The notes: generated by a model from the sequence alone, not told the origin. Positions 1-9,747 are shown, counted from the stretch's first letter. The stretch is DNA of 56,931 nt from Bacteroidales bacterium (GCA_021740585.1 JAIOZM010000018.1:1-56931), one strand, 5' to 3'. A program made the numbers and translations.

Positions 1-1307
1 TGAAGGACCGATCTTGCAGCTATCAGCTGACGCTCCCTTTCCAATTCAATAAGCTGTTTTTCCTTTAGCTCAAGTTGCTGACAGGTAATTATATTTTTAT
101 TCTGAATGTTACGAAAAATGGTGTAGCTAAATAACAGGATCATAGAAAGTGAGCCTATTAAAATATAAATTATGAGGGTTCGTTGTTTTTTGATCAGATT
201 GAGTTTTTCGATTTCGCTTTGTTTTTTTTCTGATTGGTATTTCGTTTCCAGTTCGAAAATTTGCTGTGATTTTTTATTGTTATAAATCGAATCGCGAAGG
301 ATCATATATTTTACATAGTAGTCACGTGAGTTTTTGTAATCTCCAATATTCTCATAGGTTTGAGCTATAGTTTCATACAAAAATTGAATTCCATTGCTGA
401 GTTTTTCTTTTTTGGCGATTTCTTCAGCTTCGATTAAACAGTTAAGTGCAGATTCGAATTCTGACAAGCGATTATACGCGAGAGCCAAAGTATTCAGCGT
501 TTCCACAACTTTTTCTACGTCATTGGTTTTGCGGAAATAATCGAGCGCTTTTTCAATATAGGGCAGCGCTTTTTCGGCTTGGCCCATCCGGCGGAAAAGG
601 TTACCCATATTTGATCCTGTATGAATAATACCGGGTTGAAAACCAATTTCATTATAAAGAGCCAAGGATTGTTCATAATATTCCAAAGCTTTTTCCTGAT
701 CCTTAATAATTTGATCGGGAGTCCTTTTTTCACAATATTCACGCGAACTAAACAATGAACCTAAATGACTCAATACTTTTGCCTGTCCTAAAGTATCATT
801 TAACTCCCTGAAAATAGAGAGGGCATTTTGATTGTAATAGAGCGACTTTTCAAATATTTCCTGGTAGTAGTATATGGTAGCAAGTTCATCGTTTAAGTCT
901 GCAATCCGGTTTTTATTATTTAGTTTTTCTTCAATTTTCAAGGCATAAATGAAGGATGAACTGGCTTGTTCAAAATTTTCACTATTGAGGTAGAATTTCC
1001 CTTTTAGCTGAAGTGCGATTGAAATTTTCTGAATAAGACCTGCATTTTCGGCTTGAATGATTGCCTGATTGGCATAAAAAAGAGCTGAATCATTTCTTTT
1101 TATACTATATGCTTCTGCGTTTTTTAGCGATTCATTTATTAGCAGGGAATCATTCGGATGGCTTACCAGGGATTTAAAATTTTTGGAAAGCAAAATATCT
1201 ATTAACGAATTTATCTCAGATTCAGATTGTGAGTGGATAGGGCAAATAAAATAAACTGCTGCAAAAAGTCCTGAAAGGAATCTTTTATTTACTCGATTGC
1301 TGATCAT
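1..1307 (-). CDS. TPR-repeat sensor histidine kinase, N-terminal part (cut by window edge)
   Basis: The reading frame opens at an ATG (bases 1307-1305) and runs without a stop to base 1, giving 435 residues. It starts with a signal peptide, followed by tetratricopeptide-like helical pairs with recurring A/Y/N-rich motifs such as EKALEYYEQSLALYNEIG. After these come a membrane segment (IIYILIGSLSMILLFSYTIF) and a charged coiled coil ending ELERERQLIAARSVL. In this family that coiled coil leads directly into a HisKA_3 dimerisation domain (usually followed by RDLHDGLGG), so the kinase core probably lies just outside the window. The role would be a periplasmic TPR sensor with a cytoplasmic kinase. 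The kinase function is inference because the catalytic domains are not visible. It is transcribed away from the genes at 1501 onward. Confidence 0.8.
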   Translation of the reverse strand, partial: MISNRVNKRFLSGLFAAVYFICPIHSQSESEINSLIDILLSKNFKSLVSHPNDSLLINESLKNAEAYSIKRNDSALFYANQAIIQAENAGLIQKISIALQLKGKFYLNSENFEQASSSFIYALKIEEKLNNKNRIADLNDELATIYYYQEIFEKSLYYNQNALSIFRELNDTLGQAKVLSHLGSLFSSREYCEKRTPDQIIKDQEKALEYYEQSLALYNEIGFQPGIIHTGSNMGNLFRRMGQAEKALPYIEKALDYFRKTNDVEKVVETLNTLALAYNRLSEFESALNCLIEAEEIAKKEKLSNGIQFLYETIAQTYENIGDYKNSRDYYVKYMILRDSIYNNKKSQQIFELETKYQSEKKQSEIEKLNLIKKQRTLIIYILIGSLSMILLFSYTIFRNIQNKNIITCQQLELKEKQLIELERERQLIAARSVL

Positions 1308-1328
1308 TATTTAATGTTTAAGCCTTAA

Positions 1329-1336
1329 CAAAGCTA
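1329..1336 (-). promoter_or_regulatory. Candidate -7 box for the TPR sensor gene
   Basis: On the minus strand these bases read TAGCTTTG, matching the Bacteroidota primary sigma factor -7 consensus TAnnTTTG, 21 bases upstream of the ATG. I see no convincing -33 TTTG at the usual distance. Prediction by consensus only. Confidence 0.35.
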
Positions 1337-1500
1337 AATTGTTTTCATTCTTTAAGCATCCCTTAAAAAGGGGATTTTGTTTTCAATCGCTAAAATCACC
1401 TTTTTAGGGGATATGCAGTTTTTTTCAAGCATCTAAATTTACTTAAAATTCGCAGCAAAAAATTATTTGAAATTCTATAAATCCTAAAAAATAATAAAAC

Positions 1501-2802
1501 ATGAAAGCATTAAGTTTTTTATTCGTATTTGCGTTTTACTTTACGGTAATTTGCTCTCCGGCCCAGATCGATGTATTGGGCAAAGTGAAAAGTCAGGGCA
1601 ATAACCGGCTAAATAATCATGCTGATCGTGGCATTGACAAAGGTATGGATGCTGTTGAAAAAGATGTAAAAGACCTGTTCAAGAAGAAAGACAAGGAGGC
1701 AGAATCAACGGGAACAGATGATCAGATTAAAAAAGCTCAGGACGAGAATTCAAGCACTTCAGAAAGTAAAAATCAAACAGCTCAGGACTCCCGGCAAAGC
1801 CTTCAATCTTACTCGAAGTTCGATTTCGTTCCTGGAGAAAAAGTGATATTTTTCGACGATTTTAGTCAGGATGCAGTGGGTGATTTTCCCGCTTTATGGA
1901 ATACCAATGGATCGGCAGAAGTAGTAACCACCAGTTTATTTCCGGGCAACTGGATGAGATTTAATGGTGAAGGTGCTATATGGTCCGACCAGTTACTTAA
2001 GCTCCCCGATAATTACACCATAGAATTCGACATCATTCCAATACAGGGTGATGAGGGAACTATGGCTGGCTACAACTTTCGTATGATTCAAAGTATAAAC
2101 GCTAAAAGCTATGATCATGGAGCCGTTCCTGGAAAAGCCGGCTTCTTCTTTAATCTGGAGTATTTCGGACGTCCTTCTTACCGTGCCTATGTAAATGAAA
2201 GTGAAGGTCAGGATTTAAGTGGAGGTAAAGACGATGAAGTTTCCTATCAGAAAGAAAATCAAAAATACCATATTTCCATCTGGGTTCAGAAGTCGCGGGT
2301 TCGCTTTTACCAGAACGAAGGTAAATTGTTCGATATTCCACGTGCATTTCCGGGAACTTCAGTAAAAATGGATCGTATTCGCTTTGAAGAAGGTGCCGCC
2401 ATGGTTAGTAATGTCCGCATTGCAGTTGGCACGCCTGATGTACGCAATAAGCTTATAACAGAAGGAAAACTGGTTAGCTATGGAATTTACTTCGATGTAA
2501 ACAAAGATGTGGTGAAACCCGAATCTTATGCCACCTTAAAAGAAATTGCATCTATTTTAAATGAAGTCCCTGATGTTAAAGTGAAAATAATTGGCCACAC
2601 CGACTCCGATGGACAAGATGCCGCCAACCTCGACTTATCCAAACGTCGTGCTGCTTCAGTAAAGACTGAATTGGCCAAATCCTTCGGTGTAAATGCAGAT
2701 CGACTGGTAACCGATGGAATGGGCGAAAGTCAGCCTATCGCACCAAACGACACACCCGTAAATAAAGCCTTAAACCGCAGGGTTGAATTCATTAAACTTT
2801 AA
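1501..2802 (+). CDS. Exported protein with LamG-like middle domain and C-terminal OmpA domain
   Basis: 433 residues. A Sec signal peptide (about residues 1-21) is followed by a charged, low-complexity linker (about 30-105). A beta-rich domain (about 110-315: FDFVPGEKVIFFDDFSQD, DNYTIEFDI, YHISIWVQKSRVRFY) resembles the concanavalin/LamG-type jelly roll. The C-terminal 100 residues are an OmpA/MotB peptidoglycan-binding domain: IYFDVNKDVVKPES, GHTDSDG and LSKRRAASV hold the Asp and Arg that bind diaminopimelate. The likely role is an outer-membrane or periplasmic protein anchored to peptidoglycan and carrying a ligand- or glycan-binding domain. It is followed after 10 bases by the exported protein at 2813, so the two are probably co-transcribed. 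The OmpA assignment is firm; the middle-domain fold is inferred from its strand pattern. Confidence 0.85.
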   Translation: MKALSFLFVFAFYFTVICSPAQIDVLGKVKSQGNNRLNNHADRGIDKGMDAVEKDVKDLFKKKDKEAESTGTDDQIKKAQDENSSTSESKNQTAQDSRQSLQSYSKFDFVPGEKVIFFDDFSQDAVGDFPALWNTNGSAEVVTTSLFPGNWMRFNGEGAIWSDQLLKLPDNYTIEFDIIPIQGDEGTMAGYNFRMIQSINAKSYDHGAVPGKAGFFFNLEYFGRPSYRAYVNESEGQDLSGGKDDEVSYQKENQKYHISIWVQKSRVRFYQNEGKLFDIPRAFPGTSVKMDRIRFEEGAAMVSNVRIAVGTPDVRNKLITEGKLVSYGIYFDVNKDVVKPESYATLKEIASILNEVPDVKVKIIGHTDSDGQDAANLDLSKRRAASVKTELAKSFGVNADRLVTDGMGESQPIAPNDTPVNKALNRRVEFIKL

Positions 2803-2812
2803 AATAAAAAAG

Positions 2813-3496
2813 ATGAAAAAACTAATTCTTTTATCAGTATTGATAGTGTTTGCTATGGGATTAAAAGCCCAGGAAATATTCTTCCCAACCAAAGAAGGAA
2901 CCGTTCTTATTTATAAATCATTTGATAAAAAGAACAAAGAAACGGGCAGTGTGAGGTATACGATTGAAAACATAAATCGGAATGGAAATGACATGGATAT
3001 TACCTATCTGATAGAATCAATCGACCAAAAAGATGAACTTACATTCAAAGAAGAAATTACCATACACATGATAGACGATGTGCTTTATTGCGATATGAGC
3101 AATTTTGTAAATAAGGCTGCCTTTCAGCAGGATGGAGAAATTCCTTCAGATATTCAGATTACCGGGAATAATTTAGAAATTCCTTCCCATCCAAAACCTG
3201 GCGATATACTCCCCGATGCCCTGATAGAAATGGCGATGAAAATGGGTTATGTAAGTATGAAAATGACGGCAAATGTTACCAATCGCAAAGTAGAGGCATT
3301 GGAAGATATTACGGTATTGGCCGGTAGTTTTAATACCTACAGATTCTCCAGTGAAGTTTCTTCAACAATACTCGGACTAAAGACTTTTTCTAAAACCATT
3401 GACTGGTATGCGAAAGGAATTGGAGTAATAAGAACTGAAAATTATGACAAGAAAGGTGCAATTCAGTCCCGGATGGAATTGGTAGAAATCCGATGA
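2813..3496 (+). CDS. Exported protein, DUF3108/TapB-like (function unknown)
   Basis: 227 residues from the ATG at 2813. An in-frame ATG at 2783 lies inside the previous gene and would put ten extra residues before a clean signal peptide (MKKLILLSVLIVFAMGLKAQ), so 2813 is preferred. The mature protein is beta-rich. It opens with IFFPTKEGTVLIYKSFDKKN and ends with a conserved-looking stretch in which a measured value falls near GSFNTYRFSSEV and then WYAKGIGVIRTE. That tail pattern is typical of DUF3108/TapB-like periplasmic proteins of Bacteroidota. No catalytic motif is visible. It lies 10 bases after the OmpA-type gene and probably shares its transcript. The family call is by resemblance only. 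Confidence 0.65.
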   Translation: MKKLILLSVLIVFAMGLKAQEIFFPTKEGTVLIYKSFDKKNKETGSVRYTIENINRNGNDMDITYLIESIDQKDELTFKEEITIHMIDDVLYCDMSNFVNKAAFQQDGEIPSDIQITGNNLEIPSHPKPGDILPDALIEMAMKMGYVSMKMTANVTNRKVEALEDITVLAGSFNTYRFSSEVSSTILGLKTFSKTIDWYAKGIGVIRTENYDKKGAIQSRMELVEIR

Positions 3497-3845
3497 ACTT
3501 TCACATTCATAATGCAAAAAAAAGATTCGTGGGTATTCCAATATAAGTTAGCTAAGAAAAAAGTAATTCGAAGGATTCCTGGCTAAACCTTTAAAGGGAA
3601 ACAGGGCTTTCAACAGAATAATGATAACCGGGGGAATTGAAATATAGAGTTCTTTGATTCATGTATTCAGGATATGAAGCCAATGTTTAAGCCTATCAAT
3701 TTCTGACAGGAAGTTTTGAAAAGTTCACAAGCTAAAATCTGATCCTCATACTACAATGAAAAGCAATTAATAACAAAAGTATAATTTCAATATCACGAGA
3801 AAATATATGCACGATTATAAATAGGTATACTTATAAAAAGAAAAA
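3497..3845. other. 349-base intergenic region, no gene seen
   Basis: Very AT-rich DNA between two + strand genes. No open frame of useful length, no strong hairpin and no clear TAnnTTTG box. The promoter of the RCC1/LRR gene at 3846 must lie here or be atypical. Confidence 0.5.
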
Positions 3846-6422
3846 ATGAAAACGATAAAAAACATTAAATCTTTATTGAAAAACAGAACCTTAATTTTGT
3901 TTACCCACTTTTTACTTTTGTCAAGCCTGATAACTGCTCAGGATTTTACAGAGATCCGAATTGCACAAATAAGTACAGGCGTAGATCATACACTGGCCAT
4001 TGATACCCTTGGAAATCTTTGGGCATGGGGCAATAACCTCCATGGACAAGTTGGTTATTCAGTATATGAAAACTATTATGCTACACCAGTACAATTTGAT
4101 ACTTCGACGAAATATAAAGGCATTTCAGCAGGATACAGACATTCAATTGCTATCGATATTTCAGGGAAGTTGTTTCAATGGGGATATCATTGCTTTGACG
4201 ATGGTGTAAACCTTTCCTGGGAGAGTGTATATGAGCCTGAAGCTCTGAGTCCTGAGTTAGAATTTGAGAAAATCTCTGCAGGATTGTATTTCAATCTGGC
4301 CCTTGATAAAAATGGCAAATTGTACACCTGGGGCGACAATACATACGGACAATTGGGGATTGGAAATGATATTATTGCAAAGTCAGTACCAACTCCCATT
4401 CTATCAGAAAATACCTTCGTCGAAATTTCTGCCGGGTCATATCATGCAATGGCAATTGATGAAAATGGCGGACTCTGGGTTTGGGGAAGGAATGAAAATG
4501 GTCAATTGGGAAATGGCGGAACTACAGATGAATTTATCCCTCAAAAACTTTCAACATCCTCAACTTTTAAAAAGCTAAGCGCAGGCTTAAATCATTCTTT
4601 GGTACTGGATATTACCGGTGTAGTATATAGTTGTGGAAATAATGAATTTGGTCAGCTGGGTATTATTGGTGGGGAATCAAGTATGGTTCTTTTAGCCTTG
4701 GATGAAATGGATCCGGCCATAAGTTTTTCTGATGTTTTTAGTGGCTGGAATTGCTCTTTTGCCCTTTCAACAAATGGGGAAATGTTTTCCTGGGGAGTAA
4801 ATTCATACGGACAATTGGGGTGTAACGATCAGGTTGACAAATCCTTACCTACGCCAATACTGACAGATATGAATAGTTTGATGTTGTCATCAAAAACTTT
4901 TCATGCCTTAGCCATCGATACCAATGGCTATTTGTATGCCTGGGGATTAAATGATAATAGTCAGCTCGGCATAACAAATCTGGAATATTCATTGAGTCCA
5001 AAGCTAGTAAACAATGGAAAAAACCTGAATATTACTGCAGGCGGCTTATCAACATCAATTAGCAAGAGTGAAATGCTTTTCATTTCATCTCTTACACTTA
5101 CAGGAACTATTGATGCACGCGATTTTGCATTCATGCGCGATTCAATGCCGGAACTTTCGGTTTTGGATATAAGCACAACATCCATTGAATTTTACACGGG
5201 TGAGGGAGGAACGGCCGATGGGAACTATCTCTATATGGCCAATGAAATACCAATTTATTGCTTTTATAATGCCACAACCCAAAGCAGTAAATTATCAATT
5301 ACCGAGGTTTATTTTCCAGTTGGCATTACTTCGATAAACGACATGTCGTTTTATTATTGTGCAGGATTGAAAAGAGTAGTATTTGCCGATCCATCTCACC
5401 TTATTTCTATACATTTTTATGCTTTCGCAGGCTGCAGTAGTTTAGATGGTGTGGTATTACCTGAATCACTTAACTATTTGGGCGATGGAGCCCTTTATTA
5501 TACCAATCATTCTATTTTTTTCGTTCCGGCTGGTGTAACATACATTGGAAATCAGGCTTTGGCTATGGTAAAAAGCCATATTAATGTTAATCCGTCTAAC
5601 CCAAATTACATGAGCAATGATGGTGTATTGTATTCCAAAGATCAGAAAAAATTATTACAATGCCCCAGCGAAAAAGAAGGTGAATTTATTATGCCGAATA
5701 CAGTGGAATCTGTGGAAAGGGCAGCTTTTATTTTTTGTAGATTTTTAACCTCCATAGTCAACTCTTCAAATTTAATAAACATAGAGGATTATGCTTTTTA
5801 TTCATGCAATTCCTTAACCAGCTATGACATTCCCGATAATATTAAAGCCATTAAACCCTATACTTTTGCCGGTTGCCACAGTTTAAACTCAATTTCAATT
5901 CCCGGCACGGTTCTATCCATTGGCAATTCAGCCTTCTTTGGATGCATTAATTTAAATTCTATAAGTATTCCCAATTCCATAACAACTATTGAGAGCAATG
6001 CTTTTAATTATTGTACAGGTTTAACCAGCTTTTATGCTAATCCTATAAGTCCGGTTAATTTATCCGCCAGCACTAATGTTTTTCAGTATGTCGACAGAGC
6101 CAACTGTTTATTATACGTGCCTTCTGGCTCTAAAAATGATTACCAAAATGCACATGGGTGGAAAGATTTTGTTTTTATAGAGGAGATGGAACCTACTTCA
6201 TCTTTGGATATGAATGAAAACGAAATAATCATTACGGTTCAAAACAAGCAAATAAGAATACAAGGAGTTTGCCCGGGGGAAAAGCTATCGGTTTATAATA
6301 TTATGGGTGCACTCATTTTCAAGCAAATTGCAGTATCAGAATATGAAGAGATAGGTATAGAAACCAGTGGCGTTTATTTGGTGAAAATTGGTGATAAAAG
6401 CACTAAAGTGATTGTTAATTAA
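3846..6422 (+). CDS. Secreted RCC1-propeller plus BspA-like LRR protein with T9SS sorting domain
   Basis: 858 residues. The signal peptide ends near residue 31 (SLITAQD). Residues about 36-400 hold seven RCC1-type repeats, each with an A-G-x-x-H-x-x-A-[IL]-D-x-x-G-x-[LV]-x-x-W-G-x-N core and a GQLG end (for example MAIDENGGLWVWGRNENGQLG). Seven repeats would close a seven-bladed propeller. Residues about 410-770 are a BspA/LRR_5-type leucine-rich region (ITSINDMSFYYCAGLKRVVF, NSISIPNSITTIESNAF). The last 75 residues form a type IX secretion C-terminal sorting domain (LSVYNIMGALIF, SGVYLVKIG). The protein is therefore expected on the cell surface or secreted. Both modules are usually protein-interaction modules; no enzyme motif is visible. 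Adhesion or scaffolding is inference. Confidence 0.85.
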   Translation: MKTIKNIKSLLKNRTLILFTHFLLLSSLITAQDFTEIRIAQISTGVDHTLAIDTLGNLWAWGNNLHGQVGYSVYENYYATPVQFDTSTKYKGISAGYRHSIAIDISGKLFQWGYHCFDDGVNLSWESVYEPEALSPELEFEKISAGLYFNLALDKNGKLYTWGDNTYGQLGIGNDIIAKSVPTPILSENTFVEISAGSYHAMAIDENGGLWVWGRNENGQLGNGGTTDEFIPQKLSTSSTFKKLSAGLNHSLVLDITGVVYSCGNNEFGQLGIIGGESSMVLLALDEMDPAISFSDVFSGWNCSFALSTNGEMFSWGVNSYGQLGCNDQVDKSLPTPILTDMNSLMLSSKTFHALAIDTNGYLYAWGLNDNSQLGITNLEYSLSPKLVNNGKNLNITAGGLSTSISKSEMLFISSLTLTGTIDARDFAFMRDSMPELSVLDISTTSIEFYTGEGGTADGNYLYMANEIPIYCFYNATTQSSKLSITEVYFPVGITSINDMSFYYCAGLKRVVFADPSHLISIHFYAFAGCSSLDGVVLPESLNYLGDGALYYTNHSIFFVPAGVTYIGNQALAMVKSHINVNPSNPNYMSNDGVLYSKDQKKLLQCPSEKEGEFIMPNTVESVERAAFIFCRFLTSIVNSSNLINIEDYAFYSCNSLTSYDIPDNIKAIKPYTFAGCHSLNSISIPGTVLSIGNSAFFGCINLNSISIPNSITTIESNAFNYCTGLTSFYANPISPVNLSASTNVFQYVDRANCLLYVPSGSKNDYQNAHGWKDFVFIEEMEPTSSLDMNENEIIITVQNKQIRIQGVCPGEKLSVYNIMGALIFKQIAVSEYEEIGIETSGVYLVKIGDKSTKVIVN

Positions 6423-6489
6423 TAAGATGCGAATTGTTTAAAACATAAAAAATAATATAGTTGGATACACAATTAATAAAACTAAAAAA

Positions 6490-7110
6490 ATGAAAAAACG
6501 GGAATTTACGATTAAAATGATATTGTTCATCCTTTGCATAAACGTGCTTAATTCGAACTTAAAAGCTCAAACCACAAAAGAACTGAACCAGATTCTGCCT
6601 ATGGATTTAGTGGATGAAAGAGGTAATATTTATAAAACCATTGATGGTATGGGTTTTATGGTTAGAGCAGATATTCATTTGCCAATTCAGTGGATAGATG
6701 CATGTAATTCTCAAACCGACTATGGGAAACTTAATCTGGAACTTATTTGGTACGACTTGAGTGATGAAACTGCCAAATATATGCTTGAAATGCAAGAAGA
6801 ACTTGGTGGTATTGATCAGGATAAAGAAAATTTTTTAGGGAAAGGGAATAGGGAAGATTTTGCTGGAGGAAGCCTTCGCTTAAACTCCAGCACCAAAGCC
6901 TGCATAAATGAAATAACCGGCCCAACGGGTAAAATTGAATATCAATCAGAAGCATTCTACTTTTGCTTTACCGGAACAACTTTTATTAAGCTATCGATTA
7001 ACTCAGCTATTAAGCCGGAAACTATTAAATCAATAATCAATAAAATAGCAGAGGAATCAAAGGAATTTGATTTCTCTGTTTACAAATCAATTAGTTCACA
7101 GAAAGATTAA
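6490..7110 (+). CDS. Exported protein of unknown function
   Basis: 206 residues. The N-terminus (MKKREFTIKMILFILCINVLNSNLKAQ) is a clear Sec signal peptide. The mature part contains two well-separated cysteines (IDACNSQTDYG and KACINEITG) plus FYFCF, but I recognise no family and no catalytic pattern. The C-terminal third looks helical and ends in a lysine/serine tail without a sorting signal. It lies 67 bases after the RCC1/LRR gene and 39 bases before the lipoprotein at 7150, on the same strand, so the three may be co-transcribed. Nothing further can be supported. Confidence 0.6.
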   Translation: MKKREFTIKMILFILCINVLNSNLKAQTTKELNQILPMDLVDERGNIYKTIDGMGFMVRADIHLPIQWIDACNSQTDYGKLNLELIWYDLSDETAKYMLEMQEELGGIDQDKENFLGKGNREDFAGGSLRLNSSTKACINEITGPTGKIEYQSEAFYFCFTGTTFIKLSINSAIKPETIKSIINKIAEESKEFDFSVYKSISSQKD

Positions 7111-7149
7111 TAATTAACTTAAAAACTATAAAACCTAAATATTTACATT

Positions 7150-7800
7150 ATGAAAAAATCAATTTATGCACTATTTATTGTTGTAATTGCAGTGGTTTCC
7201 TGTCAGAACCAAAGCAACAGCAATGATAACAATCTCAGCAATGCTTCTTCAGAAAAAATACGTTCTGAGGAAAAAGAAAAACCCAAAGGCAGATATGCCA
7301 TAAAATCGGGTATTATTGAATACAAAACGCAGATGATGGGAATGGAAATGAAGCAGATACTAACCTTCGACGATTATGGCAATAAGGAAAATACCGATAT
7401 TGAAATGGAGATGATGGGAACAAAAATCCATACGGTTACCATTACAAGAGATGGCTTTATTTATACCCTTGATATGGTTGCGAAAACCGGAACCAAAATG
7501 AAGGGAGTCTCACCTAATATCGATTTTGAAAACCTGAGTGAAGAAATGTCAAGGGAGATGAATCTCACGAAATTAGGTACTGAGAAATTTCTGGGAAAAA
7601 CATGCGATAAAATGAGTATCGATTATACTAAATTAAATATGAAAGGTTTCTATCTGCTGTACAAAGGTGTCCCTCTGAAAATAGATGCCGAAATGGGAAG
7701 CACTAAAATGAAACTTGACGCAGAAAAATTTGTGGAAAATCCACAGATTCCAGATGCAATATTTGAAATACCATCTGACATATTTTTAAGTGGCGTATAA
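7150..7800 (+). CDS. Lipoprotein, DUF4412-like (function unknown)
   Basis: 216 residues. The hydrophobic leader ends in the lipobox VVSC (Cys18), followed by an Asn/Ser-rich linker of about 25 residues, so this is a lipid-anchored envelope protein. The globular part is unusually methionine-rich (MMGMEMKQ, IEMEMMGTK, EEMSREMN) and beta-rich: GIIEYKT, TVTITRDGFIYTLDMV and CDKMSIDYTKL. It ends in a pattern close to IPDAIFEIPSDI. This resembles Bacteroidota DUF4412-like lipoproteins, including the final IPxxxFxIP motif. No catalytic residues are evident. It is the last gene of the + strand run and converges on the pectate lyase gene. Confidence 0.65.
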   Translation: MKKSIYALFIVVIAVVSCQNQSNSNDNNLSNASSEKIRSEEKEKPKGRYAIKSGIIEYKTQMMGMEMKQILTFDDYGNKENTDIEMEMMGTKIHTVTITRDGFIYTLDMVAKTGTKMKGVSPNIDFENLSEEMSREMNLTKLGTEKFLGKTCDKMSIDYTKLNMKGFYLLYKGVPLKIDAEMGSTKMKLDAEKFVENPQIPDAIFEIPSDIFLSGV

Positions 7801-8012
7801 GGATAAAGCTTATATGAGGATAGTTAAGGTGAATTGAAGTTAATTAAAATCCCGGTTGCGCTAATGTACACTTCTTAAAGGCCAGGACACGTTTACATTA
7901 GAGATAATTATTGATTGCTTTTAAACCACGGTCTTTTCACCACTAACTTCTCTTCATTTTTAGGCTTAGCTTCTTATTTATGGAATTAGACAATTAATAG
8001 AAATCTTTTTCC

Positions 8013-9692
8013 CTATTCAAAAATAATTCTTTGAGAAATGACTTGTTTTTTTTCTCCGGTAACTTTTACCAGGTACATGCCCGAATCGATATCACCATGA
8101 TTAATCTCACAAACACTTTCATCATTATTTTTGGAATAAACTCTTTGTCCCAGCATATTAAAAATTTCGACTCTTGATTTTCCGAAATCGCTTAGGTCTA
8201 CTGATAATCTTGAATTTGAGGGATTTGGATAGCAATTCAACTGATTCAACTGTCTGATTTCCTCATTGCTATCCGAAACCGGCTTAAGCAGAATTAACAT
8301 GTTCAGGTATTCCTCCAGATTTGTATATCCATCATGATCTCTGTCATCGTTTCTGTCTTCAGCATCAAAGGGATTTAAATTATTCTCAGTTTCCCAAACA
8401 TCAGCCATCCCATCCCGGTCTTTATCAAAGTCCGGATCTCTGACCTCCTCTGACAGTAAAGGCCAGCCACCCACATCGCTCTGGGAATCGATGATTCCGG
8501 CAGTACCTGATACCGAACCGGTAAATACAGTTGTGCCTGTAAGCACTTCATTGGCAATTCTTTTATCAATTACATCTCTCACCATAGATGCTCCGGCACC
8601 GGCAACCACAAGTGGGTAAGCCTCCTCTGCTGTGCTTTCAGTAATAGAGGGGGCATTAAAAGCCGGTGTCACAGCCCTGTTGGCTTCTTCATTGGCTCCG
8701 TTATCAAAATCCACGCCGCCGGCCCAGTTATTTGCTGTTATAACAGGGTAGCCAAGCATAAAATTCCCCTCAGCGTATAAGGAAGTTGTAAAGGTATTCG
8801 AAATTTCCCAACCTTCATTTTCCGGATCGACCGGAGCGTCGCTCAGTTGAAAAATCCGGTCTCTTACCCCGTCCGAGGTTCCCGGCCCCGGTTTGTAATA
8901 ATTATTTGCCCAGTTTATATACGATTTGGTTCCGTCGTAGCAGTTGTTATAGCCCCAGTTATATATTACATTATTTCTGAAATCCACTTCGCAATGTCTG
9001 CGTCCGCTGACTTTCGGACTACGCGAGCTATGATGGGCATATAAATTATGATGAAAAGTTTGCCGGTTGGAACCAATGATACCTCCGTATCCGTGGGCTC
9101 CTTTTTCATGATGTGAGTATCTCAGACTTTCCGTAACCATACACCATTGAACGGTAAGCGAATCAACCTCATCGCTTTGACAGGATAGAGTTTCATCGAC
9201 AGACCAGCTGGCTGTAACATGATCAAGAATAATATTTTTTCCTCTGACAACTGAAATCGCATCACCATCTTCACTGGTTTGATCTCCATAGCGAACTCTG
9301 ATATATCTTACGATTATGTTATCAGCATAAATATAGAGCGAATTATTACCAAGTGTAATTCCATCTCCTGGCGCTGTTTGTCCGGCTATGGTGATATTTG
9401 GCTCTTCAATTCTTAGTCTGTCGTTCATCATAATCGTTCCCGAAACATCAAAAACGATGGTACGCGGACCTGTTGCATATTCAACCCCAAGCCTCAAAGA
9501 ACCCGGACCTCCGTCGTTAAGATTAGTTACATGATACACATCTCCTCCCCGCCCACCCCTTGCGAATCTTCCGTATCCTTCAGCTCCCGGAAATGCAATT
9601 TGCTGAGCAAATAGATTATTTGCAGCTCCGGTTAAAAACAGCAGAATTATCAAAATGACGAAGCTGACTGCGGGTTTTAACTTGTTTATCAT
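8013..9692 (-). CDS. Secreted polysaccharide lyase family 1 (pectate lyase) with T9SS sorting domain
   Basis: 559 residues. After a signal peptide (ending LFAQQ) comes the PL1-type right-handed beta-helix: FPGAEGYGRFARGGRGG, VTNLNDGGPGSLR, NITIAGQTAPGDGITL, VRYIRVRYGDQ, IILDHVTASWSVDE and HHSSRSPKVSGRR. Several Asp residues for Ca2+ and the Arg of the RSPK/GRR stretch are where PL1 catalytic and Ca2+ residues are expected. Around residues 430-475 is a Ca2+-binding thrombospondin-3-like segment (DFDKDRDGMADVWETENNLNPF, written here only as a landmark between DFDKD and NPFDAED). The last about 80 residues are a type IX sorting domain (SRVEIFNMLGQRVY). The likely reaction is beta-elimination of polygalacturonate outside the cell. 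It is transcribed alone on the minus strand. Confidence 0.88.
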   Translation of the reverse strand: MINKLKPAVSFVILIILLFLTGAANNLFAQQIAFPGAEGYGRFARGGRGGDVYHVTNLNDGGPGSLRLGVEYATGPRTIVFDVSGTIMMNDRLRIEEPNITIAGQTAPGDGITLGNNSLYIYADNIIVRYIRVRYGDQTSEDGDAISVVRGKNIILDHVTASWSVDETLSCQSDEVDSLTVQWCMVTESLRYSHHEKGAHGYGGIIGSNRQTFHHNLYAHHSSRSPKVSGRRHCEVDFRNNVIYNWGYNNCYDGTKSYINWANNYYKPGPGTSDGVRDRIFQLSDAPVDPENEGWEISNTFTTSLYAEGNFMLGYPVITANNWAGGVDFDNGANEEANRAVTPAFNAPSITESTAEEAYPLVVAGAGASMVRDVIDKRIANEVLTGTTVFTGSVSGTAGIIDSQSDVGGWPLLSEEVRDPDFDKDRDGMADVWETENNLNPFDAEDRNDDRDHDGYTNLEEYLNMLILLKPVSDSNEEIRQLNQLNCYPNPSNSRLSVDLSDFGKSRVEIFNMLGQRVYSKNNDESVCEINHGDIDSGMYLVKVTGEKKQVISQRIIFE

Positions 9693-9739
9693 GCTTGAAT
9701 TGTATATTATAGAAATGAAAATTCAAAAAATCCTTAATT

Positions 9740-9747
9740 CAAAAATA
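9740..9747 (-). promoter_or_regulatory. Candidate -7 box for the pectate lyase gene
   Basis: The minus strand reads TATTTTTG, matching TAnnTTTG, 47 bases upstream of the ATG. The nearest TTTG upstream (9776-9773) is about 25 bases away, a little farther than usual. Consensus match only. Confidence 0.3.

Noticed and set aside
446-742. Short frames on both strands inside the left-edge TPR gene
   Set aside because: The partial TPR sensor frame explains this DNA, with a clear repeat pattern continuous from 1307 to 1.
7861-7901. Terminator between the convergent genes at 7800 and 8013
   Set aside because: The inverted repeat CTAATGTA...TACATTAG has 8 bases with a 25-base loop and no T run; too weak to call.
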